Shown here: positions 54,231 to 63,398 of the stretch, piece after piece
Position numbering within the stretch: the stretch's first letter is position 1
How the letters are laid out: the number at the start of each line of letters is the position of its first letter
Source: Streptomyces sp. MJM8645
GTDB taxonomy: Bacteria; Actinomycetota; Actinomycetes; Streptomycetales; Streptomycetaceae
Assembly (NCBI RefSeq): GCF_001625365.1
Contig: NZ_LJJF01000001.1
Coordinates: forward strand, 3,669,001-3,733,000
Length of the DNA stretch: 64,000 nucleotides
Reading direction: 5' to 3'
Made by a program: the position numbers and the translations under genes
The notes under the pieces: model-generated
What the model was told of the DNA's origin: nothing
Database searches by the model: none
What the model saw: only the letters and a program-made list of their open reading frames with translations

Positions 54231-54656
54231 TCACCCCGCATTCTCACATCCCCGGAGGATGTCCGCGAGCTGGGCGTCGAGTTCCTGCCCGGTGATCTCC
54301 TGGCCCATCGGCACCAGCCGGTCGGTGCGCGCCAGGAAGGCGACCAGCGGCGGCGCCGAGGCCCGCAGCAGGGCGTCCCCCTCGGGGGAGTGCAGCACGA
54401 TGCAGACCTCGGTGAGCTCCTCGCCGACCGGGTGGATGTGCACGTCGCCCTCGCCGGAGGGCCGGCTGATGCCGTCGAGCAGCAGCTCGCGCGCGAACAC
54501 CCAGGTGACGGGTTCGTCGCCGGGCAGGTGGAAGGTGAACCGGACGGCGTACGGGTCGTCGGGCTCGTACGCCAGGTCCACCACGATGCGGAAGGAGAGC
54601 TCGTGCGAGACCACGAGGTTCATCACCAGGTGTCCCTGGACTGTGCTGTGCTGCAT
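54231..54656 (-). CDS. ssgA: SsgA-like sporulation/cell-division protein
   Basis: A 141-residue SsgA-like protein, a family unique to sporulating actinomycetes that positions septa and drives spore division. Family blocks: LSFRIVVDLAYEPDDPYAVRFTFHLP, WVFARELLLDGI, GEGDVHIHP, and VPMGQE near the end. It lies directly after an IclR-type regulator gene on the same strand. That is the ssgR-ssgA arrangement of Streptomyces coelicolor, supporting SsgA rather than another paralogue. Confidence 0.9.
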   Translation of the reverse strand: MQHSTVQGHLVMNLVVSHELSFRIVVDLAYEPDDPYAVRFTFHLPGDEPVTWVFARELLLDGISRPSGEGDVHIHPVGEELTEVCIVLHSPEGDALLRASAPPLVAFLARTDRLVPMGQEITGQELDAQLADILRGCENAG

Positions 54657-54906
54657 GGCGCCAGTACCTCTCGTGGGGCGTGGGGGGGCGGCCGGGTGGG
54701 CCGTGGGGTGGAGGGCGGTGGGCTTCGGATGCGGGGGGCTTCGGGCGTGGGGCCGGGATCGTCAATTGCTGGGCTTGGGGCGGTTTCTGACGGTTTTGTG
54801 CAACCAATCCCTGTTAGATCACCATCGTCCACGTTTGGGGACGTAGTGGACAAGGTGTGCTTTTTCAAATGGTGAACGGACGGGATCCGTACCGGCGCGA
54901 GGAGCG

Positions 54907-55794
54907 TCAGAGGACGAACGACGGGCCCATCGCGCCCACGCTGCGCCGCAGTTGGCCGGCGACGACGGTCAGCCGGTCGGCCTGTTCGACCGGCAGCGAC
55001 AGGGCCATGGTGGCGACCATCGGCCCGACGGTGATGGGGACGGCCGCGCAGACGGTGCCGAGCGCGTACTCCTGACGTTCCAGGACGGGCATGGTCGGCC
55101 GCAGCGAGGCGAGCCGGCGCAGGACGGCGGCCTCGCCGGTGACGGTGGAGGGGGTGAGCCCGACCGGCGGGTGGCGGGCGAGGTGGTCACGGCGCTCCTC
55201 CTCGGACAGTTGGCCGAGCAGGCACTGGCCGATGGCGTGCGCGTGGCCGGTGGCGCGGAGGTCGGCCCAGGGCTGGACGGCGGGGCGACCGGGGTCGTCG
55301 GCGACGTCCACCACGTGGATCTCGCCGTCCCGGTAGAGCGCGAAGTAGACCGGGGCCCCGAGTTCGTCCCGTAACCGCTGCATCCGCGCGCGCAGGTCGT
55401 GCCGGTCGGACTGCCGGTCGTCGGCCCGGCCTATGCCGTTGACCGACTCCCCGTAGAAGAACCGGCCGTCGGAGCGCCGGAGGTAGCCCTCGTGGGTGAG
55501 GGTGCGCAGCAGGTGGTAGGCGGTGCCGAGCGGCAGTCCGGCGGCGCGGGCCAGTTGCTTGGCGGTGGCGCCCTGCCGGAATCCCCCGACGGCCTCCAGC
55601 AGCCGCAGCGCCCGCTGGACGGAGCCGATCAGGGTGGGGCCGCGGCCCTTGCCCGGAGAGGTCGACGGCGAGGAGGACGGTGAGGTGGGCGTCGGCGGGC
55701 TGCCGGGCGGCGAGGTGGGCGTCGGCGACCTGGCGACGCGCCCGGTGCGGACCGTCCTGGACGGCTCTGCGATCTGATCCATGGCCACGTCCAT
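54907..55794 (-). CDS. ssgR: IclR-family regulator SsgR
   Basis: A 295-residue regulator with an IclR winged helix (about 60-120, SVQRALRLLEAVGGFRQGATAKQLARAAGLPLGTAYHLLRTL) and effector domain (about 130-290). The first 55 residues are a Thr/Ser/Pro-rich extension (TPTSPPGSPPTPTSPSSSP), unusual for the family. ATG at 55794 or 55782 are both possible. Activates ssgA in Streptomyces coelicolor; the 250-base gap before ssgA would hold the target promoter. Confidence 0.88.
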   Translation of the reverse strand: MDVAMDQIAEPSRTVRTGRVARSPTPTSPPGSPPTPTSPSSSPSTSPGKGRGPTLIGSVQRALRLLEAVGGFRQGATAKQLARAAGLPLGTAYHLLRTLTHEGYLRRSDGRFFYGESVNGIGRADDRQSDRHDLRARMQRLRDELGAPVYFALYRDGEIHVVDVADDPGRPAVQPWADLRATGHAHAIGQCLLGQLSEEERRDHLARHPPVGLTPSTVTGEAAVLRRLASLRPTMPVLERQEYALGTVCAAVPITVGPMVATMALSLPVEQADRLTVVAGQLRRSVGAMGPSFVL

Positions 55795-56109
55795 CCCCCA
55801 GCCCGAGTCAATGCACAGAAAGGGCATCCGGAGCGAAGCCCTCCGATCTGCCCGATAGTGGCTCATTGCAGCACAGGGATGACCTCCCTGCAATCACTCT
55901 TACAGCGATCACTCGGCAAAATCCTTCGATTCGAAGGTAAATATCAGAATCGATCGACATTTGGAAGATCAGTTCAAGATTCACCTTCGCTATCCAAGAT
56001 CTATCCGCAGTTACTCCCCGCCCCCGAACGGACGCACCGGTTCGGGCGGGTTTCGGCCGGACCGTCCCGCGGGAGACTCCCGCACAACGCTCCAGCCCCG
56101 GAGGTCGCC
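55795..56109. other. AT-rich region between ssgR and the NUDIX gene
   Basis: 315 bases without a gene, much AT-richer than the surroundings around 55865-56000. It contains a perfect inverted repeat, CCTTCGA and TCGAAGG around one T (55923-55937), perhaps an operator for one of the two divergent genes. Confidence 0.6.
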
Positions 56110-56652
56110 ATGGGCCCCGACAACCGAACCCCGCCGCCCCGCCCGGTGGTGAAGCGCACCGCGCGGGCGATCCTGCTGGAGCTCGACCCGGACGACCCGT
56201 ACGGCCCGGCCTCGATCGTGCTGATCCGGCGGGTCCGGCCCGGCTCGCCCCAGCCGTACTGGATCACTCCCGGCGGCGGAGTCGAACGCGGCGACCGCAC
56301 CGTGGTCGAGGCGCTGCACCGCGAGGTGGACGAGGAACTCGGCGGCAAGATCGTCGACGTGGTGCCCGCCTTCGTCGACACCATCAGCCACACGCACCAT
56401 GACGACGGCACCCTGCTCCACCCGCACGGGGTCAAGGTGCAGCACTTCTTCGCCTGCCGGCTCGCCTCGATGGACCTCAGCCGGCGGCACGGCCCCGAGG
56501 TGGACGAGCCCAACGGCGAGTACCAGGTGGTCCGGCTGCCGTTCACCCGCGAGGGGGTGACCTCCGTCAACGTCGTCCCGCCCCGGCTGCGGGCGTACCT
56601 GGCGGCCAACATCGAGGGCGTCCGTGCGCTGCTCGCCCCGGACCTCGGCTGA
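56110..56652 (+). CDS. NUDIX hydrolase
   Basis: A 180-residue NUDIX protein. The Nudix box is GGGVERGDRTVVEALHREVDEELGG, with REVDEE providing the metal ligands. Substrate is a nucleoside diphosphate derivative, not determinable. The ATG has CGGAGG five bases upstream. Downstream the flavohaemoprotein gene is convergent, 24 bases away. Confidence 0.92.
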   Translation: MGPDNRTPPPRPVVKRTARAILLELDPDDPYGPASIVLIRRVRPGSPQPYWITPGGGVERGDRTVVEALHREVDEELGGKIVDVVPAFVDTISHTHHDDGTLLHPHGVKVQHFFACRLASMDLSRRHGPEVDEPNGEYQVVRLPFTREGVTSVNVVPPRLRAYLAANIEGVRALLAPDLG

Positions 56653-56676
56653 CCGACCGATCACCCCGCCGCCCGC

Positions 56677-58356
56677 TCACCCCGCCGCGAGGTCGCCCAC
56701 CAGGTCGTGCCGGATCCGCTCGGCCGGCACGCCCGAGCGCAGCAGCACCCCGACGCCCCGGCGGACCATCGCGGGCGGCCCGCTGAGGAACGCCTCCCGC
56801 CCGGCCCACGGCCCGAACCGCCCTACCACCTCGGGGAGTTCGCCGGTCAGCGCACCCTCGGCCGGCCCGGCGCCGGAGAGCACCGGCCGCACCGTGAGCC
56901 ACGGCAGCCGCCGGGCCAACTCGTCCAGCCCGTCCAGCTCGTACAGGTCGGCGGCGCGGCGGGCCCCGTAGAACACGTCGACGGCGCCGACCGGCGTGCC
57001 GCGCTCGGCCACCTCCTCGACCAGCGCGCGGATCGGCGCGATGCCGGTGCCGCCGCCGAGGCAGAGCAGGTCCGCGCCGGCGACGTGGTCGGCGGTCATC
57101 GTGCCGGCCGCCGGGCCCAGCCGCAGGACGTCCCCGGGCGCGGCCCGGTGGACGAGCGCGTTGCTCACCCAGCCCGCCTGGACGGCCTTCACGTGGAAGG
57201 TCAGCAGCCCGTCCGGCCGGGGGGCCGAGGCGAACGAGAAGTGCCGCCAGACCCGCGGCCACCAGGGCGTCTCCAGACTGGTGTACTGCCCGGCCCGGTA
57301 CGGGTACGCCTGGTCCGGCCGGACGGTGATCACCGCGACGTCCCGGGTGCGGCGCTCGTGCCGGACCACCTCGCCCTGCCACCAGGGCGGCGAGGTGCGG
57401 GCGGCGTCCTCGGCGGCCTCGATCATGATCGAGGAGACCAGCCGGTAGACCCGGCGCCAGGCCAGCTCGGTCTCGGCGTCCCACCGGCTGCCCGCGTACC
57501 TGGCCAGCGCCTGCACCAGGCACTCGCCCACCGGGCCGTAGTGGCCGGTCAGCGTGCCGTACCGGCGGTGGCCGCGGCCGAGCGCGCCGAGGTAGACGCG
57601 CAGGCCGGCCGGGTCGTCGGCGCTGCGGGCGGCGGCCAGCAGCGCACGGAACAGGCGGTCCCGCTGGACGTCCATGGCGGCGGGGAAGAGCGCCCGGACC
57701 TCGGGGTGGTGCAGGAAGATCAGCGCGTAGAAGTGCGCGGTGGCGCGGTCGGCGACCGGCTCGACGACCGCCAGGCTGGCCCGGATCAGCTCCACGTCCC
57801 GTACGGTGAGCGGCTGTTCGACGGCGGAGGCGCCGCGGCCGGGGGCGCCGCGGTCGGGGGCGGGCAGCGGGGCCGACAGTTGGGTCGGCCGGCCCTCGGC
57901 GGGCTCCTGCGCGACCCAGGCCCTGGTCCAACTGTCGCCGGGTCCAGCCCAGTTGAGGCCGGGAGCATCGGCGAACAGCGGCCGGAACGCGGGGGCGGCA
58001 GGCGGCTCGGCAGGCGGCTCCGGGTAGCCGGGCGCGGGGACGGCCGGCGGCTGCACCGGCGGGGCGGGCACCCACGGGAGGGCGGGCACCGCCGGGAGGA
58101 CGGCCGTCGGCACCTCGGCCGGGATCTGCGGCGGGAGGTCCGGCGGGTCCAGCGGCATCGGCGGCCGTTCGGGCCCCGCCCCGGCCGCCCTCGCGGCTGC
58201 CATCCCGGCCGCCATCCCGGCCGCCGTCACCTCGGCCGTCACGTGTGCCGTCGGGTCCGCCGCCGCGTCCGCCGGGAGCTCCGGCAGGCCCGGGACGGAG
58301 GCGGCGCCCGCCGAGCCGTACCCGGTGCGGACCAGAAGTGTTCTGCGGGACTTCAC
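56677..58356 (-). CDS. Flavohaemoglobin-type protein with long Pro/Ala N-terminus
   Basis: About 559 residues. Globin domain (about 183-320) with LGRGHRRYGTLTGHYGPVGECL supplying the proximal His, and HFYALIFLHHPEVRALFP with the distal Tyr. FAD domain has RHFSFASAP; NAD domain has LCLGGGTGIAPIRALV and FLSGPPAMV. Such proteins detoxify NO or transfer electrons to haem. The N-terminal about 180 residues are Pro/Ala-rich low complexity, absent from ordinary flavohaemoglobins (about 400 residues). The GTG at 58356 has only a weak ribosome site, so the start may be wrong; a longer start at 58473 exists. Confidence 0.85.
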   Translation of the reverse strand: MKSRRTLLVRTGYGSAGAASVPGLPELPADAAADPTAHVTAEVTAAGMAAGMAAARAAGAGPERPPMPLDPPDLPPQIPAEVPTAVLPAVPALPWVPAPPVQPPAVPAPGYPEPPAEPPAAPAFRPLFADAPGLNWAGPGDSWTRAWVAQEPAEGRPTQLSAPLPAPDRGAPGRGASAVEQPLTVRDVELIRASLAVVEPVADRATAHFYALIFLHHPEVRALFPAAMDVQRDRLFRALLAAARSADDPAGLRVYLGALGRGHRRYGTLTGHYGPVGECLVQALARYAGSRWDAETELAWRRVYRLVSSIMIEAAEDAARTSPPWWQGEVVRHERRTRDVAVITVRPDQAYPYRAGQYTSLETPWWPRVWRHFSFASAPRPDGLLTFHVKAVQAGWVSNALVHRAAPGDVLRLGPAAGTMTADHVAGADLLCLGGGTGIAPIRALVEEVAERGTPVGAVDVFYGARRAADLYELDGLDELARRLPWLTVRPVLSGAGPAEGALTGELPEVVGRFGPWAGREAFLSGPPAMVRRGVGVLLRSGVPAERIRHDLVGDLAAG

Positions 58357-58533
58357 CGCAACGTTTCGAGTACCCAAGAGAATCGTTTCGCCTCCGGCCG
58401 CCCTGCGCCACCACCTGGCTTGTCTCTGCTGGCGCCTAGGCAGCGTGGCACGCCCGAACTGCTCATCCGACAAATCACGCGAAGCCCGGACACCCGGGCC
58501 CGGGACGCGCTACTCTCCCTCGATTCACGCCCC

Positions 58534-58569
58534 GTCGCCCTGGGTGCGGAGCACGCCACCCAGGGCGAC
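58534..58569 (-). terminator. Hairpin terminator of the bkd operon
   Basis: Thirteen-base arms GTCGCCCTGGGTG and complement, ten-base loop, ten bases after the E2 stop. Confidence 0.8.
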
Positions 58570-58579
58570 CGAGCCGTGC

Positions 58580-59905
58580 TCAGAGCTGCCGCAGCAGCGT
58601 CCCCGGCCGCTCCACGCAGTCCGCGACGAACCGCAGGAAGCCGCCCGCCGTCCCGCCGTCGCAGACCCGGTGGTCGAAGGTGAACGACAGCTGCACGACC
58701 TCGCGCACCGCCAACTCCCCCTCGTGCACCCAGGGTTTGGCGACGATCCGGCCGACCCCGAGCATCGCCGCCTCGGGGTGGTTCAGGATCGGGGTGGAGC
58801 CGTCCACGCCGAACACCCCGTAGTTGTTCAACGTGAAGGTGCCGCCGGTCAGTTCGGCCGGCGTGAGCGAGCCGTCGCGCGCCGCCTCGGTCAACCGGCC
58901 CAGCTCCTCGCCGAGTTGCTCGGTGGTGCGGGCGTGGGCGTCCCGCACCACCGGGACGACCAGGCCCCGCTCGCCCTGCGCGGCGAAGCCCAGGTGCACC
59001 ACCGAGTGCCGGATGATGCCCGAACCATCCTCCGTCATACTGGAGTTGAGCTCCGGGAAGCGGGCCAGCGCGACCGTGCAGATCCGGGCGAGCAGCGCCA
59101 GCACGCTCACCTTCGGGCCCGGGGCGGCATTCAACTGCCGCCGCAGCAGCATCAGTTCGGTGGCATCGGTGTCCACCCAGCAGGTCACGGCGGGGATCTC
59201 CCGGTGGCTGCGGCTGAGCTTCTCGGCCACCGCCTTGCGCAGCCCGCGCAGCGGGACGACGCCCTCCCGCGCAACCGGCGCCGGAGCCGTCGGCGCCGTC
59301 GGGGCCGCCGCCTTCACCGCGACCGCCCGTTCGACGTCCGCGCGCATGATCAGCCCGTCCGGGCCGCTGCCGGAGAGCGCGGCCAGGTCGACCCCCTGTT
59401 CCCGGGCCAGCCGCCGCACCAGCGGCGAGATCACCGGCACCACGCCCGGAACGGTCCGCACCACCAGCGCGGGAGCAGCAACAACAACCGGAACAGCAAC
59501 AGGAACGACAGCAGGAACAGCACCCCCCACCCGGCGCCGCCGCCCGCCCTTCCCCGGCTCGGCGACCCCGTACCCGACCAGCGGCCGCTCCACCTCCGCC
59601 GCCGCCTCGGCCAGCATCCCGGCCGCCGCCTCGACCAGCAGCGAGGCCCCGTCCGCCGGAGCCACCGCGACCGTCACCAGCGGCGCGCCCACGGCGATCT
59701 CCTCGCCCTCCCCGCCGTACCGGGCGGTGACCACCCCGCCGTACGGGCAGGGCACCTCCACCACGGCCTTGGCGGTCTCCACCTCCACCACCGGCTGGTC
59801 GACCGCGATCACCTCGCCGACCTCGACCAGCCACCGCACCACCTCGGCCCCGGTGAGTCCCTCACCGAGGTCGGGCAGCCGGAACTCGCGCACGACGGGC
59901 ATCAT
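58580..59905 (-). CDS. bkdC: Dihydrolipoamide acyltransferase (E2)
   Basis: A 441-residue E2 core of a 2-oxoacid dehydrogenase. Lipoyl domain at 1-85 with the lipoyl-Lys in VEVETAKAVVEV. Peripheral subunit-binding domain around 165-205 (ISPLVRRLAREQGVDLAALSGSGPDGLIMRADV). Catalytic domain to the end with FDHRVCDGG. One lipoyl domain, typical of branched-chain E2. The double ATG at 59905 has GGAGG seven bases upstream; it overlaps the E1-beta stop. Confidence 0.93.
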   Translation of the reverse strand: MMPVVREFRLPDLGEGLTGAEVVRWLVEVGEVIAVDQPVVEVETAKAVVEVPCPYGGVVTARYGGEGEEIAVGAPLVTVAVAPADGASLLVEAAAGMLAEAAAEVERPLVGYGVAEPGKGGRRRRVGGAVPAVVPVAVPVVVAAPALVVRTVPGVVPVISPLVRRLAREQGVDLAALSGSGPDGLIMRADVERAVAVKAAAPTAPTAPAPVAREGVVPLRGLRKAVAEKLSRSHREIPAVTCWVDTDATELMLLRRQLNAAPGPKVSVLALLARICTVALARFPELNSSMTEDGSGIIRHSVVHLGFAAQGERGLVVPVVRDAHARTTEQLGEELGRLTEAARDGSLTPAELTGGTFTLNNYGVFGVDGSTPILNHPEAAMLGVGRIVAKPWVHEGELAVREVVQLSFTFDHRVCDGGTAGGFLRFVADCVERPGTLLRQL

Positions 59906-60906
59906 CCTCGGTCCTCCCACTGCAGCCGGGCGACCGCGTCCAGGATCCGGTCCACCCCGGGCAGGTGGTGGTGCTCCAGCATCGGCGGCGGGTACGGGAT
60001 GTCGAAGCCGGTCACCCGCAGCACGGGCGCGGCCAGGTGGTGGAAGCAGCGCTCGGTGACCCGGGCGGCGATCTCCGCGCCGGTGCCGCCGAAGCCGCTC
60101 GCCTCGTGCACCACCACGGCCCGGCCGAGCGAGCGCACCACCCGACAGACCGTCTCGTCGTCGAACGGCACCAGGGTGCGCAGGTCCAGCACCGCGAGGT
60201 CCCAGCCCTCGGCCTTCGCCGTCTCGGCCGCCTCCAGGCAGACCGGCAGCGAGGGCCCGTAGGTGATCAGCACGGCGGAGGTGCCGGGCCGCCGCAGCAC
60301 GGCCCGGCCGATCGGCTCGACCGGCGCGGCCGGGTCGAACCCGTCCTTGCCCCAGTAGAGCCGCTTGGGCTCCAGGAAGACCACCGGGTCGTCGGAGGCG
60401 ATCGAGGCCCGCAGCAGCCCGTACGCGTCGGCGACCGTCGCCGGGGTGACCACGTGCAGGCCGGGGGTGGCCGCGTAGTACGCCTCGGAGGCGTCGCTGT
60501 GGTGCTCGACGCCGCCGATGCCGCCGCCGTACGGGATGCGGACGGTGATCGGCAGCGGGAGCCGGCCGGCCGTGCGGTTGCGCATCTTGGCGACGTGCGA
60601 GAACAGCTGCTCCAACGCCGGGTAGGCGAAGGCGTCGAACTGCATCTCGACGACCGGGCGCAGCCCGTACATCGCCATGCCGATCGCGGTGCCGAGGATG
60701 CCGGCCTCGGCCAGCGGGGTGTCCAGGCAGCGGTCGGGGCCGAACTCGGCGGTCAGCCCGTCGGTGATCCGGAAGACGCCGCCGAGCGCGCCGACGTCCT
60801 CGCCGAGCACGTGCACCGCCGGGTCCTCGCGCAGGGCGTCGCGCAGCGCCGCGTTGAGCGCCTGCGCCATGGTCGCCGTACGGGTCGGTGTGGCCGTCTG
60901 GTTCAT
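59902..60906 (-). CDS. bkdB: 2-oxoacid dehydrogenase E1 beta subunit
   Basis: A 334-residue E1 beta subunit: LGEDVGALGGVFRITDGL, DTPLAEAGILGTAIGMAMYGLRPVVEMQF and the transketolase C-terminal domain (PIGRAVLRRPGTSAVLITYG). Forms the TPP-dependent decarboxylase with the alpha subunit. Overlaps both neighbours (TGATG with E1 alpha, ATGA with E2), so the three proteins are translated together. Confidence 0.94.
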   Translation of the reverse strand: MNQTATPTRTATMAQALNAALRDALREDPAVHVLGEDVGALGGVFRITDGLTAEFGPDRCLDTPLAEAGILGTAIGMAMYGLRPVVEMQFDAFAYPALEQLFSHVAKMRNRTAGRLPLPITVRIPYGGGIGGVEHHSDASEAYYAATPGLHVVTPATVADAYGLLRASIASDDPVVFLEPKRLYWGKDGFDPAAPVEPIGRAVLRRPGTSAVLITYGPSLPVCLEAAETAKAEGWDLAVLDLRTLVPFDDETVCRVVRSLGRAVVVHEASGFGGTGAEIAARVTERCFHHLAAPVLRVTGFDIPYPPPMLEHHHLPGVDRILDAVARLQWEDRG

Positions 60907-62045
60907 CAGTGCTGCACCTCGGCCTCGGCGGCCAGCTCGGCGGACAACTGGGCGGCCTGTTCCCGCAGTTGCGGGGTCGGCTCGGCGAAGACATGGGTGA
61001 ACAGCGCCATCGGGTCCAGCTCGGGGTCGGCGTGGAACTCGGCCCGCATCCGGGCCGCCAGCGCCTCCGCCTCGTCGGCCGCCGACTGCACCAGCGCGTC
61101 GTCCAGGACGCCGAGTTCGCGCAGCGAGCGGTCCATCAGCAGGATCGGGTCGTACTCCCGCCAGGCGGCCACCTCCGGATCGGTGCGGTAGCGGGTGGCG
61201 TCGTCGGCGTTGGTGTGCGCCTCGACCCGGTAGGTGAGCGCCTCGACCAGGGTCGGGCCGCCGCCGGTCCTGGCCCGCTCGACCGCCTCGGTCAGGACGC
61301 CGTGCACGGCGGGCGCGTCGTTGCCGTCCACCAGCCGGCCCGGCATGCCGTAGCCGACGGCCTTGTGGGCGAGGGTGGGCGCGGCGGACTGCGCGCTGAG
61401 CGGGACGGATATCGCGTAGCCGTTGTTCTGCACCAGGAAGACCACCGGTGCCTGGAGCACCGCGGCGAAGTTCAGCGCCTCGTGGAAGTCGCCCTCGCTG
61501 GTGCCGCCGTCACCGAGCATGGCCAGTGCGACCACCGGCTCGCCGGCCAGCCGGGCGGCGTGCGCCAGCCCGACGGCGTGCGGGGCCTGGGTGGCGAGCG
61601 GGGTGCAGAGCGGGGCGGTGCGGGTGGCGCGCGGGTCGTAGCCGGTGTGGGCGGTGCCGCGCAGCAGGGTCAGCGCCTCCAGCGGGTCGACGCCCCGGGA
61701 GACCACCGCGAGGGTGTCGCGGTAGCTGGGGAACAGCCAGTCGGCCTCGCCGAGCACCAGCGCGGCGGCGACCTGGCAGGCCTCCTGGCCGGTGGACGCC
61801 GGGTAGACGGCCAGCCGGCCCTGCTTGGTCAGGGTGGTGGCCTGCTGGTTGAAGCGGCGGCCGACCACCAGGCGGCGGTACAGCTCGCGCAGCAGTGCGG
61901 GGTCGTACTTCTCCAGCGCGGGGGTGCCGAGCACCCGGACCGGTGAGGCGTCCGGGAGCAGGGGGGCCGGGTCGGTCCGCGGGGCGGTGGCCCCGGGGGT
62001 CCAGCCGGGCACCGCCGTGTGGTGTCTGTGGTCGAGAACGGTCAT
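60906..62045 (-). CDS. bkdA: 2-oxoacid dehydrogenase E1 alpha subunit
   Basis: A 379-residue E1 alpha subunit. TPP-binding motif: LGDGGTSEGDFHEALNFAAVLQAPVVFLVQNNGYAIS. Phosphorylation-loop region VEALTYRVEAHTNADDATRYR. A branched-chain substrate is inferred from sequence type and from the divergent Lrp-type regulator. In streptomycetes the complex feeds branched-chain fatty acid and polyketide precursor synthesis. ATG with GGAGG upstream. Confidence 0.92.
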   Translation of the reverse strand: MTVLDHRHHTAVPGWTPGATAPRTDPAPLLPDASPVRVLGTPALEKYDPALLRELYRRLVVGRRFNQQATTLTKQGRLAVYPASTGQEACQVAAALVLGEADWLFPSYRDTLAVVSRGVDPLEALTLLRGTAHTGYDPRATRTAPLCTPLATQAPHAVGLAHAARLAGEPVVALAMLGDGGTSEGDFHEALNFAAVLQAPVVFLVQNNGYAISVPLSAQSAAPTLAHKAVGYGMPGRLVDGNDAPAVHGVLTEAVERARTGGGPTLVEALTYRVEAHTNADDATRYRTDPEVAAWREYDPILLMDRSLRELGVLDDALVQSAADEAEALAARMRAEFHADPELDPMALFTHVFAEPTPQLREQAAQLSAELAAEAEVQH

Positions 62046-62194
62046 CTCGGGGCACCTCCTGGGGTGGCGGGGGCTCCCTACCGATTGTTCGGTCGTCTGT
62101 TCATCTTGACCAGAAGCGTGACAAGGTGGTGGACATTCGGCCTGAGCGGCGGTCGACTGGTGGCAGTGTGTCCAATCGGCGAGGGTGGGGGGTC

Positions 62195-62656
62195 ATGTCG
62201 GCTGAACAGATGTCCAGACTCGACCGGGTCGACCGTTCGATCCTGCGGCTGCTGCAGCAGGACGGCCGCGCCTCGATCCGCTCGGTGGCCGAGCGGGTGC
62301 ACGTGTCCCGGGCGAACGCCTACGCCCGGATCTCCAGGATGGTCGAGGACGGCATCATTCGCGGCTTCACCGCCCGCGTCGACCACGAACGGGCAGGTCA
62401 GGGCGCGTCCGCGTACATCACCCTGAAGATCGTCCAGAACTCCTGGCGTACGGTCCGGGAGCAGCTGCTGCAGCTCCCCGGGGTCGCCCACATCGCCCTG
62501 GTCGGCGGAGACTTCGACGTCCTGCTGCTGGTGCACACCGCGGACAACCACGCGCTGCGGGAGCTGGTGCTGGGCAGCATCCAGTCCATCCCCCAGGTGC
62601 TCGGCACCCGGACCATGCTGATCTTCGAGGAGACCGACCAAGTCCCCCCGGACTGA
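62195..62656 (+). CDS. Lrp/AsnC-family regulator (BkdR-like)
   Basis: A 153-residue regulator: helix-turn-helix (LDRVDRSILRLLQQDGRASIRSVAERVHVSRANAYARISRM) and an amino-acid-binding RAM domain. Divergent from the bkd operon with a 149-base shared promoter region; the Lrp-type regulator beside bkd genes usually controls them in response to branched-chain amino acids. ATG with GAGGG upstream. Confidence 0.92.
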   Translation: MSAEQMSRLDRVDRSILRLLQQDGRASIRSVAERVHVSRANAYARISRMVEDGIIRGFTARVDHERAGQGASAYITLKIVQNSWRTVREQLLQLPGVAHIALVGGDFDVLLLVHTADNHALRELVLGSIQSIPQVLGTRTMLIFEETDQVPPD

Positions 62657-62663
62657 CGGCCGG

Positions 62664-62683
62664 GCCACCGGCCGGCCGGTGGC
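62664..62683. terminator. Palindromic terminator between convergent regulators
   Basis: A perfect 20-base palindrome (GCCACCGGCC then its complement) between the Lrp and TetR stops. Confidence 0.6.
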
Positions 62684-62685
62684 GG

Positions 62686-63270
62686 CTACCGCGCGCGCAG
62701 CCCGTCGAAGGCCAGGTGGACGACCGCGTCCGCGACGCCGTCGGTGCCCTTGAGGCCCGGCCGGTACCACTCCACGATCGAGTTGATCATCCCGAACAGC
62801 AGCCGGGTGGCCAGCCGCGGCTCGACGTCCGCGCGCAGCGCACCGTCCGCGACCGCCGCCCGCAGCAGCTCGGCGACCTGGTGGTCGAACTCCCGGCGCC
62901 GCTCCAGCGCCCACTGCTCGGTCACCGTGTTCCCGCGCACCCGCAGCAGCAGCGTCACGTACGGCAGTTCCGCGAGCAGCACCTCGGCGGTGCGGCGCAC
63001 CACGTGCTCCAGCCGCTCCACCGCCGGGCCCCGCACCGCCGCCGGCTCGGCCAGGATCGCGAACAGCCCGTCCAGCGCCCGCCCGACGGCCAGCCGCAGC
63101 AGCTCCTCCTTGCCGCGGACGTGGTGGTAGATGGACGACTTGGAGATCCCGGCCGCCCGGGACAGGTCCTCCATCGAGGTGCCGTCGTAGCCGCGCTCGT
63201 TGAACACGTCGACGGTCACCGCGAGCAGTGACTCCACGGTGTAGGCGGTACGCGTGCTGTGATCGGCCAT
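62686..63270 (-). CDS. TetR-family transcriptional regulator
   Basis: A 194-residue regulator with N-terminal helix-turn-helix (LLAVTVDVFNERGYDGTSMEDLSRAAGISKSSIYHHVRGKEELL) and C-terminal ligand domain. A GGAGG abuts the ATG with no spacer, so it cannot act as a normal ribosome site. GATACT (63277-63282) ends six bases before the ATG, suggesting a leaderless message. Target unknown; next to bkd genes and a glycosyltransferase. Confidence 0.9.
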   Translation of the reverse strand: MADHSTRTAYTVESLLAVTVDVFNERGYDGTSMEDLSRAAGISKSSIYHHVRGKEELLRLAVGRALDGLFAILAEPAAVRGPAVERLEHVVRRTAEVLLAELPYVTLLLRVRGNTVTEQWALERRREFDHQVAELLRAAVADGALRADVEPRLATRLLFGMINSIVEWYRPGLKGTDGVADAVVHLAFDGLRAR

Positions 63271-63358
63271 CCTCCGAGTATCCCCGGCCGCCCCGCGCCG
63301 TACGCGATCGGGTCGGTTGGTCCACACCAGGCCCCGATGCGCAGGCCCTAGACTCGGC

Positions 63359-63370
63359 GGACGATCGTCC
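63359..63370. promoter_or_regulatory. 12-bp palindrome before the glycosyltransferase gene
   Basis: GGACGATCGTCC, perfectly palindromic, about 10 bases after a possible -10 TAGACT (around 63349) and 29 bases before the glycosyltransferase ATG. A candidate operator for the divergent TetR regulator. Confidence 0.45.
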
Positions 63371-63398
63371 ACGTCCAGCAGGGTGGGGTCCAGTCCGA

